Counted from the first letter of the stretch, positions 8,355 to 16,930 are shown. The stretch is 64,000 nt of DNA from Suicoccus acidiformans (GCF_003546865.1 NZ_CP023434.1:620001-684000), one strand, 5' to 3'. Notes: generated by a model from the sequence alone, not told the origin. Translations and numbers: made by a program.

Positions 8355-9158
8355 ATGAAGAAATTAATGAAATTATTGACGCTAGTAGTCTTTACATTAG
8401 GCTTATTTAACGCTCAAGTAGCTCAAGCTGCTACTTTGGATGAGATTAAGGAAAAAGGGCAATTAGTTGTCGGCATGAATGCGGAGTATCCACCCTTTGA
8501 ATGGGTAGAGATGGTAGATGGCAAAGATCAAGTTGTCGGGATTGATGCAGAATTGGCGCAACTGATTGCGGATGCGATTGGCGTTGAGCTGGTCATTGAT
8601 AACCGTGCTTTTGATTCTTTAATTCCAACTTTGAATACGAATAAGATTGACTTAATCATCTCGGGGATGTCCAATACTGAAGAGCGGGCTAAGCAAGTGG
8701 ATTTTTCTGTTTCCTATTATGATCCAGTGAGTATTTTTGCCGTGAGAACGGAAGATGCGGATACATTTACCCAGCTGGGAGACTTTAATAACGCCAAGGT
8801 TGGGGCACTGATGACGTCTACTCAAGAGCATTATCTCAAGCAAGATATGCCTGACGTAAATCTTGTGTCCATGGGCAAGAATGGTGATTTAATCGAAGGG
8901 CTCGTTGCCAAAAAAGTTGACGCAATCTTCATGTCTGATTTGACGTTGGAGCAATATCTTACTACTTACAGTGACCGTGTGAGTCTCGTTGAAGGCATTG
9001 AAATCAATAATGAGCTGCTCGGGACATCTGTTGCCATGAGTAAAGGCAATACGGAACTTTTAGAAGTGGTTAATAAGGTCATCGAAGACGCCAAAGCAGA
9101 CGGTACCTTGGAGCAAATTTTCGCAGACAGCATCGCCAAAGCTGGCCAAACTGAATAA
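8355..9158 (+). CDS. Amino-acid ABC transporter substrate-binding protein (polar amino acid type)
   Basis: Periplasmic-binding-protein fold (SBP_bac_3, 267 aa). Seen directly: KGQLVVGMNAEYPPFEW, the hinge region GIDAELAQLIADAIGVELVI, and the ligand-carboxylate motif SGMSNTEERAKQVDFS with its conserved Arg. The signal peptide ends NAQVAQA-AT with no cysteine, so there is no lipobox. I choose the second ATG (8355), five bases after GAGGTG. The first ATG (8352) is too close to it. No permease or ATPase gene is adjacent, so it must share a transporter encoded elsewhere. The Arg-type T-box suggests arginine or a related ligand (inference). Confidence 0.88.
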   Translation: MKKLMKLLTLVVFTLGLFNAQVAQAATLDEIKEKGQLVVGMNAEYPPFEWVEMVDGKDQVVGIDAELAQLIADAIGVELVIDNRAFDSLIPTLNTNKIDLIISGMSNTEERAKQVDFSVSYYDPVSIFAVRTEDADTFTQLGDFNNAKVGALMTSTQEHYLKQDMPDVNLVSMGKNGDLIEGLVAKKVDAIFMSDLTLEQYLTTYSDRVSLVEGIEINNELLGTSVAMSKGNTELLEVVNKVIEDAKADGTLEQIFADSIAKAGQTE

Positions 9159-10312
9159 TGGAAGCCTATATCCCGCAAATGCTAGCAGACCGCCGGTATT
9201 TGCACGCCCACCCAGAGCTGTCCTTTCAAGAATTTGCGACTGCCCGCTACGTCCAAGAAGAGTTGCGTAGACTGCGACACTTGAGTGCATGCTTGCACCC
9301 GACAGAGACAAGTATTATCGCTGTTTTCAAAACTGGACGCCCGGGAAAGAAGATTGGTTTACGTGCTGATATGGACGCCTTGCCCATCGAGGAGCAGACT
9401 GGCTTGCCTTTTGCTTCGCAAATACCTGGTATAATGCATGCTTGTGGTCACGATGCTCACACCGCCATGCTGCTGGCGGCTTGTCGTTGGATTGATGATC
9501 ATATCGCGACATTATCTGGCGACATTTACTGCATCTTTCAACATGCGGAAGAGTTACCGCCTGGTGGGGCACAAGCTTTGGTAGACAGCGATTTTTTGGC
9601 AGGTTTGGATTTTATTTATGGCCAACATGTGACGCCAAATTTACCTGTCGGTCAAGTCGATCTCAAAATAGGTTCCGTCACCACTAACACGGACTACTTT
9701 CAAATTGACCTTCACGGCCCCGGCGGACACACTGCTCGGCCAGATCAAGGGGTGAATCTGCTCAGTGTAGCAAGTCACTTAATTCAATCCATTCATCAAA
9801 TTCCTAGCCAAGCCCTGCATCCCCAGGAGATGGCTGCGGTAACCTGTAGCTTTATCCAGTCTGGCGATGCTCATTCCTTGAACGTTATGGGACAAAGTTT
9901 AACGCTGTCTGGTATGATACGAACATTTGAGAGGAGTCTCACAGAAAAGGTCCAGGAACGTATTGAGCAATATGTTGAACATGCTTGTAGCCTACAAGAT
10001 ATCCACTGGCAAGTATCTTTCGAACAAGGAGCTAGAGCGGTCCTGAATGATGCAGCCCTCAGCCAAGAAATTCGCCAACATGTCCAAACTTGGCTGGGTG
10101 AAAACTTGCTGATGAAACCACCCGCTATGGTCGGTAAAGACTTCTCAGCCTACCAGCAAATTTGTCCGACATCTTTCGCCCTCATTGGTGTACGAAAATC
10201 ATCGGCGGTAGAGGAAGTAGCACCCCTCCATAGTCCGTACTTTGACTTGGATGAAGCAGGGATGGAGTTTGGCTTGAAAATGTTAGTGAGTGTGTTAGAA
10301 CTGAGTAAATGA
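9158..10312 (+). CDS. M20D-family amidohydrolase (HipO/aminoacylase-like)
   Basis: Metal-dependent hydrolase (384 aa) of N-acyl amino acids or small peptides. It has the zinc-site blocks RADMDALPIEEQTG, MHACGHDAHTAML and FQHAEELPPGGA (Glu-Glu catalytic pair), and the lid-domain histidine in GGHTARPDQGVN. Its ATG overlaps the TAA of the binding-protein gene by one base (TAATG), so the two are translationally coupled and share the T-box. A scavenging pair is likely: release an amino acid from a conjugate and capture it. The substrate is not evident from the sequence. Confidence 0.88.
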   Translation: MEAYIPQMLADRRYLHAHPELSFQEFATARYVQEELRRLRHLSACLHPTETSIIAVFKTGRPGKKIGLRADMDALPIEEQTGLPFASQIPGIMHACGHDAHTAMLLAACRWIDDHIATLSGDIYCIFQHAEELPPGGAQALVDSDFLAGLDFIYGQHVTPNLPVGQVDLKIGSVTTNTDYFQIDLHGPGGHTARPDQGVNLLSVASHLIQSIHQIPSQALHPQEMAAVTCSFIQSGDAHSLNVMGQSLTLSGMIRTFERSLTEKVQERIEQYVEHACSLQDIHWQVSFEQGARAVLNDAALSQEIRQHVQTWLGENLLMKPPAMVGKDFSAYQQICPTSFALIGVRKSSAVEEVAPLHSPYFDLDEAGMEFGLKMLVSVLELSK

Positions 10313-10350
10313 AGCGTATCTGCTTAGACAACTTACGAATAAAGTTGATG

Positions 10351-10378
10351 CCACGGCTGTTTGCCGTGGTTTCTTTAT
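10351..10378 (+). terminator. Intrinsic terminator of the T-box operon
   Basis: CCACGGC, loop TGTTT, GCCGTGG, then TTTCTTTATT. It lies 38 bp after the amidohydrolase stop. Confidence 0.85.
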
Positions 10379-10494
10379 TAGAAGCACGACTTTCGCTTTC
10401 AGCCACAATGGGTACAGGATGCAGTATCTTTTGGGATTTCTGACTATCCTTGACTAACGAGGTGCCTTCCTACCACGCTAGTCAAATTGCCTTC

Positions 10495-10722
10495 CACTTA
10501 CGTGGTAGAGTCGCCCCACACCATTCAAACACCTATTCACTAACGTGGTAGAGTTGCGCCACGCCATTCAACCACCTATCCACTTACGTGGTAGAGTCGC
10601 CCCACGCCATTCAAACACCTATCCACTTACGTGGTAGAGTCGCCCCACGCCATTCAACCACCTATCCACTTACGTGGAAGAGTCGCCCCACGCCATTCAA
10701 ACACCTATTCACTTACGTGGTA
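10495..10722. repeat. 43-bp tandem repeat array (five full units plus a partial sixth)
   Basis: Units start at 10495, 10538, 10581, 10624, 10667 and 10710, exactly 43 bp apart, each opening CACTTACGTGG. They differ at only a few bases. One position (CAAACACC versus CAACCACC) alternates A, C, A, C, A through the array, hinting at an 86-bp higher-order unit. Each unit contains ACGTGGTA and a partly complementary CCACGCC, so the transcript or single strand could fold into serial hairpins. Diverged flanking copies occur at about 10470 (TACCACGCTAGTC) and 10730 (TACCACGCCAGTC). There are no variable spacers, so it is not CRISPR, and 43 is not a multiple of three. Confidence 0.92.
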
Positions 10723-10928
10723 ACCAGTTACCACGCCAGTCGACGTTTCCCAAAATCAGGACTCCTTCGCCAATCTCCAAACGCCTCCCTAATCCTTTAC
10801 GCTGCAGACTTACGATTCCACAACTTTCGCTTGTCAAGCACAAATGAAAATGTCCCGATTTTTTGTTTTTTAACGTGCAAAGAAAGGGAGTAAAAAACTA
10901 CCGCGCTTCGCTTGGTTGCTTCGCAATA

Positions 10929-10957
10929 AAGGGCGATACAAAGAGCGCATCGCCCTT
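10929..10957. other. Hairpin just downstream of the IS1202-like transposase gene
   Basis: Perfect 9-bp stem AAGGGCGAT (10929-10937) with ATCGCCCTT (10949-10957), loop ACAAAGAGCGC. It lies 13 bp beyond the transposase stop with no U-run. It is probably a transcript-end or read-through structure. Confidence 0.6.
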
Positions 10958-10969
10958 CATCACGAAGGA

Positions 10970-12388
10970 TCAAGATGTCACTTCAACTAGCTCTTTTTTC
11001 TTTATGTATTCTTGTTTCTTTAGATATTGTTGATAAGATTGAGCTTTCCACGGATGCGACATGGGTGGAATGTGTGGCTTCGGTTTAGGTTGAGCTTCCT
11101 GAATATCCAGTGTTTTAGACACAGCTTGGTGTGACGGCATTTCAATCAGCTCAAAGAGTTGATTTTTATGAGAGACAAAGAGTTGTTGATTACGAGTGCT
11201 AATAACCATGACTTTCGTTTTTCTTGGCAAATAGACTTGCTGCCCATGCTGGTCGTAAAGATGATAGACTTGGTTGTTGTATCGAACGGTATGACCAGAG
11301 TGAATGACACGTAGGGCAAATTTAGCGAGGATCTGATTGAGATTTGTGTCTGCTGATAGTTTTTCAAAGGCATTTATGCTATCTTTAATGGGGTGAGCGA
11401 ATTTTTGATTAAACTGCGGGAGGTAGTCCCTTAGAAACTGATTCGCTTCATCCATATTGCGGATACCACTTAACCGCATTTCTTGAAGTAAGCGGTTTTG
11501 AAATGTACCGAAAAGACGTTCAATACGTCCTTTAGCTTGGGGGACTGAGGTCGCTTCCAGTTCAATTCCGAGTGTCTGGCAAGCATATCCGTATTGAGTG
11601 AGGGCCTGCTCTTCAAGAGCAGCGCCCTTTTTTGGTGCGTGGGCCCCTGAGAAGATACTGCGATAATCCGTCAAAATGCGATGAGGAATACCGTAGTGGG
11701 TCAGGAATTGATGTGAGACTTGGTAATAGCCTTCAAGCGTCTCCTGTGCCGCGAAATAAGCGCCTACGACCGTGCCAGTGGCATCATCAATGGCGGCATG
11801 GAGGTAGTAATCGTTCTCATCCGCCTCAAACCATGGATGCTGTGAGGCATCCATTTGAAGCAGTTCCCCAGCATATTTGCATCGAGGACGACTCGGGTGT
11901 GCTTTTGAGTTTTCAACGATTTGAACCCCCTGTAAGGTATCTTTTTCGTGATGGGTTAAGCCTTTCTTGTCCGCTTTGTCTTCGAGCTCTTTAGCGACAC
12001 GCCGTTTAGTTCGACGGGTAGCCAGAGGCGAGACAATGTGCACTTCCTTCAAGATATTTCTCAGCGAGCTTTCAGAGAGGTGTTCCCCCTCAACTTCTTG
12101 AAGTTTTTCATGGAAGTGCGTGAAGTTAAAGTCATAGTATTTCGAGCGATAGAGCTGAACAATTCGTTTTCGAGTATGACGGTCAATGGTTGTAGAAGGT
12201 TTGCGGTTGGCATTCTTGTGTCTGAAGCCTTTTCGCCCCTCTTGTTTGTATTTAAGAATCAATCGATTGATCTGTCGTCTGGATAAGTTTAATTCCACTT
12301 CAGCACGAGCTTTGGATTTCCGTCCATTGACGACGGCCTTGATGATATTATATTTATGTTTCTCATTCATGTTAAGATAATCCTCCAT
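10970..12388 (-). CDS. IS1202-like transposase
   Basis: A 472-aa DDE transposase. The N-terminal helix-turn-helix region (KARAEVELNLSRRQINRLILKYKQEG) is followed by a basic linker. The integrase core has ELLQMDASQHPWF (first Asp) and AAIDDATG, RILTDYRSIFSG (second Asp) and QAKGRIERLFGTFQ (Glu). The C-terminal domain contains VRYNNQVYHLYD. The frame is complete and of family length, so the element may be active. The gene reads away from dus. Codon use resembles its neighbours, so the copy may be recent or well adapted. Confidence 0.9.
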   Translation of the reverse strand: MEDYLNMNEKHKYNIIKAVVNGRKSKARAEVELNLSRRQINRLILKYKQEGRKGFRHKNANRKPSTTIDRHTRKRIVQLYRSKYYDFNFTHFHEKLQEVEGEHLSESSLRNILKEVHIVSPLATRRTKRRVAKELEDKADKKGLTHHEKDTLQGVQIVENSKAHPSRPRCKYAGELLQMDASQHPWFEADENDYYLHAAIDDATGTVVGAYFAAQETLEGYYQVSHQFLTHYGIPHRILTDYRSIFSGAHAPKKGAALEEQALTQYGYACQTLGIELEATSVPQAKGRIERLFGTFQNRLLQEMRLSGIRNMDEANQFLRDYLPQFNQKFAHPIKDSINAFEKLSADTNLNQILAKFALRVIHSGHTVRYNNQVYHLYDQHGQQVYLPRKTKVMVISTRNQQLFVSHKNQLFELIEMPSHQAVSKTLDIQEAQPKPKPHIPPMSHPWKAQSYQQYLKKQEYIKKKELVEVTS

Positions 12389-12500
12389 TGAGATCCCTCC
12401 TTAGCTTTACTATACACTAAAGTGGGACATTTTCATTTACGTTCACTTGAGACATTATCATTTGTGGATGAAACAGACTTACGATTCCACAACTTTCGCT

Positions 12501-12529
12501 TTGCTTATTCAGAAGGAATTGAGTATAAT
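12501..12529 (+). promoter_or_regulatory. Promoter of dus, abutting the IS1202-like target duplication
   Basis: TTGCTT (12501-12506), a 17-base spacer and TATAAT (12524-12529). The first T of the -35 box is the last base of the right target duplication, so the insertion preserved the core promoter but replaced everything upstream of it. Confidence 0.8.
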
Positions 12530-12565
12530 AGGCCGATGTGAAAAATCAACGAAAGGACGGGACCT

Positions 12566-13537
12566 ATGGAAGAGAATTTCTGGCAAGACTTGCCTAAACC
12601 TTTTTTTATTTTGGCACCGATGGAGGATGTGACGGATGTGGTCTTTCGGCATGTCATTGCGGAAGCAGGGGCACCGGATGTTTATTTTACCGAGTTTACC
12701 AATAGTGAGAGTTACTGCCATCCGGATGGTATTGAAAGTGTGCGCGGGCGTTTAACTTATACTGAAGATGAACAGCCGATTGTTGCCCATATTTGGGGTG
12801 ACAAGCCGGAGCATTTCCGTCAGATGAGTATAGGAATGAAGGAGATGGGCTTTAAGGGCATTGATTTGAATATGGGCTGTCCCGCACCGAATGTCTTCAA
12901 ACATGGTCGGGGTGCAGGGCTTATTCTGCGTCCGGAAGTTGCCGCTGAACTGATTCAAGCAGCTAAAGTCGGAGGCCTGCCAGTCAGTGTCAAAACACGA
13001 CTAGGTCACAAAGACTTGGATGAATGGCGTGACTGGTTGCGTCACATCCTCGAGCAGGACATTGCGAATTTATCCATTCACTTGCGCACCAAGGTTGAAA
13101 TGAGTAAGGCGGATGCTCATTGGGAACTGATTCCTGAAATTAAGGCCTTGCGTGATGAGGTAGCTCCTGATACCTTGCTGACAATAAACGGAGATATCCC
13201 CGACTACCAAACCGGCCTGGAACTTGTAGAAAAGTATGGAGTGGACGGGGTGATGATTGGCCGAGGCGTCTTTACAAATCCTTTCGCCTTTGCGAAAGAG
13301 TCCAAAAACCACAGTCCAGCAGAATTGCTCGATCTTTTGCGTACTCACTTAGATTTATTTGATGAATATTCTCAGAAAGAGCCCCGTCTCTTTAAGCCAC
13401 TTCGTCGCTTCTTTAAAATATATGTCAGGGAATTCAAGGGTGCCAATGATCTGCGCATTGCCCTAATGGAAACCGAGTCGACCGATGAAGTACGTGCATT
13501 GTTGGACGCTTTCCAGCAACAAGCTGAGACGGCCTAG
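12566..13537 (+). CDS. dus: tRNA-dihydrouridine synthase
   Basis: FMN-dependent enzyme (323 aa) reducing specific uridines in the tRNA D-loop. The signature [15 protein letters not shown] opens the TIM barrel. The active-site cysteine lies in [34 protein letters not shown] and [13 protein letters not shown] are conserved FMN/tRNA-binding loops. A normal ATG follows GGACGGGACCT. It is monocistronic, between its own promoter and a terminator. The exact Dus subtype (A/B/C-like) is not assigned here. Confidence 0.92.
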   Translation: MEENFWQDLPKPFFILAPMEDVTDVVFRHVIAEAGAPDVYFTEFTNSESYCHPDGIESVRGRLTYTEDEQPIVAHIWGDKPEHFRQMSIGMKEMGFKGIDLNMGCPAPNVFKHGRGAGLILRPEVAAELIQAAKVGGLPVSVKTRLGHKDLDEWRDWLRHILEQDIANLSIHLRTKVEMSKADAHWELIPEIKALRDEVAPDTLLTINGDIPDYQTGLELVEKYGVDGVMIGRGVFTNPFAFAKESKNHSPAELLDLLRTHLDLFDEYSQKEPRLFKPLRRFFKIYVREFKGANDLRIALMETESTDEVRALLDAFQQQAETA

Positions 13538-13570
13538 TACTTAAAAGTGTGTAAATTTTACACAATACCA

Positions 13571-13616
13571 AAAAACAGCGTGAACCCCAATTAAGTAAGG
13601 TTCACGCTGTTTTTAA
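13571..13616. terminator. Bidirectional terminator between dus and the FMN-protein operon
   Basis: AAAAACAGCGTGAACC and its inverted copy GGTTCACGCTGTTTTT around an AT-rich loop. T-runs on both strands serve the convergent genes. Confidence 0.9.
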
Positions 13617-13631
13617 CATGTATTTATTTAC

Positions 13632-15446
13632 CTATTTCTTCAAAGCTTTTTCGACCGCTTCAATGATTGCTTCACTGGTTACTGTCGCACCGGATACGGT
13701 TTCGATGTCAGTTGAGTTGGCTTTGATAATTTCCTTAGGAACGTCTTCAAGAGCTGCGTCGGCAATGCCTTCGGTTTCTTCTTGGGCAATAAGCTTAATG
13801 GCTGTAATTTTGCCATCTTCTACAAGAACTTCTACTGTCAGAGGTCCATTGTGACCGTCGACGGTTGCTTCGAATTTGCCGTCTTCGTATTCAGCCTCAT
13901 CGTCTGAAGTCTCGATAGTTTTTAAGGCTTCTTCGACTGCTTCAATAATCGCTTCGCTCGTTACGGTTGCACCAGAAACAGTGTCCACATCCGTACCATT
14001 CGCTTCAACGATTGCTGCTGGCACTTCTTCCAGGGCTGGATCAGCAATGCCTTCGCTTTCTTTGTGTTCGGTAACTTCAACGTCAGTAATTTTGCCGTCT
14101 TTTACCTTAACTTCTACCGTTAGATCACCGTTATGACCTTTAGCAGTACCTGTATATTCACCGTCTTTGAGTTCCGTTTCATCCGCTTTATCTTCGTCAT
14201 CTTCAGAAGATGTACTTTCATCGGAATCTTCCTCAGCAGACGCGCTTTCTTCAGATTCACTTTCCTCAGACGCTTCATCCGATGCACTTTCCTCAGAGTC
14301 GCTTTCTTCATCCGCTTCATCTTCCGTAGCAACAACTGCGGCTGCATCAGCCCCTAATGCTTCGTTAACGGCTGCAATAATCGCCTCACTTGTTACGGTT
14401 GCACCAGAAACAGTGTCTACATCCGTACCATTCGCTTCAACGATCGCTGCTGGCACTTCTTCCAGAGCAGGGTCAGCGATACCTTCGCTTTCTTCGTGTT
14501 CAGTTACGTCCACGGCAGTAATTACACCGTCTTCAACCGTCACTTCAACGGTTAATTCACCATTATGACCGTCAACGGTTGCCGTATGGGTTCCGTCTTC
14601 ATAAGTTGTATCAGTTGTAGTTACTGCTCCTGTGGCTTCGCTTGCATCAGAAGCATCAGACTCTTCAGAACCTTCAGTTGATTCCCCTGATGCGTCACTT
14701 TCTTCTGCGGCAGATTCAGTGACAACCACCCCTGCACCGCTGTCAGCAGTATCAACGACAAGAGCTGCGTTAACGGCTTGGATGATAGCTTCACTGGTCA
14801 CTGTCGCTCCAGAAACGGTATCCACGTCGGTACCATTTGCTTCAACAATCGCTGCCGGCACGTCTTCTAGGGCAGGGTCAGCGATCCCAGCGGACTCTTC
14901 GTGTTCAACGACAGTAACGTCCGTAATAGCTCCCACTTCGATTGTTACATCGACGGTTAAAGGTCCATTATGCCCATCTACAGTTGCAGTATAGGTTCCA
15001 TCTTCCATATCCGCAGGATTGGCTGCGACGCCTTCGGTGCCACCGCCAGTGCCTAGGGCATTGTTAACCGCTTCGATAATACCATTCGACGTTGAAGAAG
15101 CGCCCGAGACAACTGCTACGTCTGTCCCGTTTTTTTCAACGATTTCTTCAGGAATTTGTTCTAAAGCCGGATCGGAGATTCCTTCGGTTTCACCGTGTTC
15201 GACTACTTCAACGTTTGTAATGGCCCCACCTTCAACGGTTACTTCCACAGCTACGTCGCCGCCGAAGCCTTGGCCTACTCCTTCATAGACGCCGTCTTCT
15301 AAGCTATCTACAGTAACGGTAGGGCTGTCGGTTGCTTGTGTGTCATTGCTGAAGTTGACCCCATCCGCGAAGATGAAGGTAACGACACCAAAGGTCACCA
15401 AAGCACTCACGACAAGTTTCCAGAAATATTTTGCTAAATTTCCCAT
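13632..15446 (-). CDS. Exported protein with five tandem FMN-binding domains
   Basis: A 604-aa surface flavoprotein. An N-terminal hydrophobic segment (residues about 8-28, no lipobox) should export and anchor it. Five FMN_bind domains follow at about 49-131, 147-230, 281-365, 427-510 and 520-603. Each ends in the flavinylation motif: SGASST at 114 (Ser in place of Thr), then SGATVTS with acceptor Thr at about 215, 350, 494 and 588. In the NqrC/RnfG family an ApbE-type transferase links FMN to this Thr. Domains 2-3 and 3-4 are joined by Ser/Glu/Asp-rich linkers (about 232-280, 366-425). GGGAGG lies 9 bases before the ATG. It is encoded 31 bp after the ferric-reductase-like gene, so the two probably pass electrons from NAD(P)H across the membrane to extracellular acceptors (inference). 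No apbE is in the window. Confidence 0.9.
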   Translation of the reverse strand: MGNLAKYFWKLVVSALVTFGVVTFIFADGVNFSNDTQATDSPTVTVDSLEDGVYEGVGQGFGGDVAVEVTVEGGAITNVEVVEHGETEGISDPALEQIPEEIVEKNGTDVAVVSGASSTSNGIIEAVNNALGTGGGTEGVAANPADMEDGTYTATVDGHNGPLTVDVTIEVGAITDVTVVEHEESAGIADPALEDVPAAIVEANGTDVDTVSGATVTSEAIIQAVNAALVVDTADSGAGVVVTESAAEESDASGESTEGSEESDASDASEATGAVTTTDTTYEDGTHTATVDGHNGELTVEVTVEDGVITAVDVTEHEESEGIADPALEEVPAAIVEANGTDVDTVSGATVTSEAIIAAVNEALGADAAAVVATEDEADEESDSEESASDEASEESESEESASAEEDSDESTSSEDDEDKADETELKDGEYTGTAKGHNGDLTVEVKVKDGKITDVEVTEHKESEGIADPALEEVPAAIVEANGTDVDTVSGATVTSEAIIEAVEEALKTIETSDDEAEYEDGKFEATVDGHNGPLTVEVLVEDGKITAIKLIAQEETEGIADAALEDVPKEIIKANSTDIETVSGATVTSEAIIEAVEKALKK

Positions 15447-15477
15447 TTATCTATGCCTCCCTTTCTTAAAGATCGAT

Positions 15478-16830
15478 CTAGAAATCAAAATCATCGATGT
15501 GCTTACGCTCAAAAGGCACATTGTTATCATCAAGAATCTTGCGTGTTGCATTTAACATTGGTCCCGGTCCACAGACGAAGAAGTGCGCATCAGTATACAT
15601 GCGAGCACCGGCTGTTTCGCGGATTAGATCATCGGTAATGAAACCGAAGCCATAGCCAGGTACTTCATCAATGGAGAAGACGATATGATAGTGAAAGTTC
15701 GGATTAACCTTACGATAAGACTCCAACTCTTCAACCATAAATAAATCTTCTGCTAAAGAAAGTCCCCAGTATAGGTGAATTTCACGTTGGCTACCTTTCT
15801 CGATTTCTGAGCGAAGGAGTGATAAGTTCGGGGTTAAACCAATCCCACCACCTAAGAGGATGAACGGTGTGCTTTCTGGTTCTCGACGAACTTCTTCAGG
15901 ATAGAAGTCTCCGTATGGACCTTCTAAGGTTGCAATATCGCCAACTTTAACGTTCTTCAATTGCTCGGTCCAGTCCCCAGCATCTTTAATCATAAATTGA
16001 ATTGAATTCGGGAATTGCTTCGTTTGTGCAGAGGATGTGGAGAATGGATGCGGTTCTTTACCAATAGCCACATCGCCTTGGAAGCGAATGAAAAAATAAT
16101 CTCCAGGATGGTAGTCTTTAATGCGACCATTCACTGGTTCAAATTCTAAGACCCAAAGAGTTGGTGTACCACGCTCAATGCTTTTCACACGGTATTTCGG
16201 CTCACGAGCAATTTCAAGTTTCCACCACAAGAAGTAGCCGACAATGAGTACAGTGTAGAAGGTTAAAAGGCCAATATAAGCAGTATTTGCGCGTAGGAAA
16301 GGAATCGATAAGCTTTGCATATATGTTCCTAGAATGGCTGCAATCGCTGAAATGCGGTGAATCCATAGCATTACTTCACGGTTGAAGACATTTAGCTTTA
16401 AGTTCATCAAGAATTTACTTTGCTTGATAAACATACTGGATAGTGACAACATTCCTGAAAGGAAGCCACCCCAAATACCGAAATAACCAATATAGCCCCA
16501 GAAAGCTGCTGGGCTACGAAACATTGCCCCTAAACCTTGCCAGTAGAAAGCAATATGACCTGTCGCTAGAATTAAGGCAACTAAGGTCATGATCGCATGG
16601 ATTTCATACATCTTTGGCATACCAAAGTGCTTTTCAAGGAAACGAGGTCTTGAACCAATAAACATCCCGGTAAGCATCAAGGAGTAGGCTAAAGGTGATA
16701 CAGCACAAGAGAGTAATTGCTGCCAAGATAACGTGCCCATGCCTGAAAGTAACGTCGCTAATAAAGTAGCAAACATGAATAAGGCCATAAATGTCAGAAG
16801 CCAATCTGACCAAAATTCTTTATTTTTCAT
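15478..16830 (-). CDS. Ferric-reductase-like membrane flavocytochrome (FRE/NOX-type)
   Basis: A 450-aa protein: membrane domain (about 10-205), FAD domain (about 212-310; HPFSTSS at 261-267, GPYGDFYPEE) and NAD(P) domain (LLGGGIGLTPN at 326-336, FVCGPGPML at 418-426). It should move electrons from cytoplasmic NAD(P)H through FAD and haem to the outer face. One histidine pair with haem spacing is present in a helix (H78 and H92, HX13H). The second helix has H158, but the partner position near 171-172 is Met/Gln, so one haem site looks altered or lost. First gene of the two-gene redox operon. Confidence 0.88.
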   Translation of the reverse strand: MKNKEFWSDWLLTFMALFMFATLLATLLSGMGTLSWQQLLSCAVSPLAYSLMLTGMFIGSRPRFLEKHFGMPKMYEIHAIMTLVALILATGHIAFYWQGLGAMFRSPAAFWGYIGYFGIWGGFLSGMLSLSSMFIKQSKFLMNLKLNVFNREVMLWIHRISAIAAILGTYMQSLSIPFLRANTAYIGLLTFYTVLIVGYFLWWKLEIAREPKYRVKSIERGTPTLWVLEFEPVNGRIKDYHPGDYFFIRFQGDVAIGKEPHPFSTSSAQTKQFPNSIQFMIKDAGDWTEQLKNVKVGDIATLEGPYGDFYPEEVRREPESTPFILLGGGIGLTPNLSLLRSEIEKGSQREIHLYWGLSLAEDLFMVEELESYRKVNPNFHYHIVFSIDEVPGYGFGFITDDLIRETAGARMYTDAHFFVCGPGPMLNATRKILDDNNVPFERKHIDDFDF

Positions 16831-16930
16831 ATATTCTTTACACCTCTTTTAATTCTAATCTAAACAACACCAAATATACTGACGATCCCCCTTCAAATCT
16901 CACACTTGTCGAAAAAAGTGAGCTATTATT

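Larger units (their letters stand above)
10833..12473 (-). mobile_element. IS1202-like (ISNCY) insertion sequence with 25-28 bp target duplication
   Basis: The same 28 bases lie at 10805-10832 and 12474-12501 (beginning CAGACTTACG, ending TTTCGCTT). Depending on whether a TGT...ACA terminus is assigned to the element, the duplication is 25-28 bp. IS1202-type elements are known for such long duplications. The inverted ends share CACAAATGAAAATGTC-like blocks, left at 10839 and right at 12446-12465, with a second inner copy GGGACATTTTCATTTA at 12424. One intact transposase gene fills the element. Confidence 0.9.

Noticed and set aside
10588-10893. 101-codon frame through the 43-bp array, and the idea of a CRISPR array
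   Set aside because: The unit length is not divisible by three, there is no ribosome site, and the composition follows the repeat. Unlike CRISPR, there are no unique spacers; the whole 43 bp repeats.
14167-15288. Long plus-strand frames opposite the FMN-repeat gene
   Set aside because: They are Ser-rich antisense shadows of the repetitive, acidic coding sequence, without ribosome sites.
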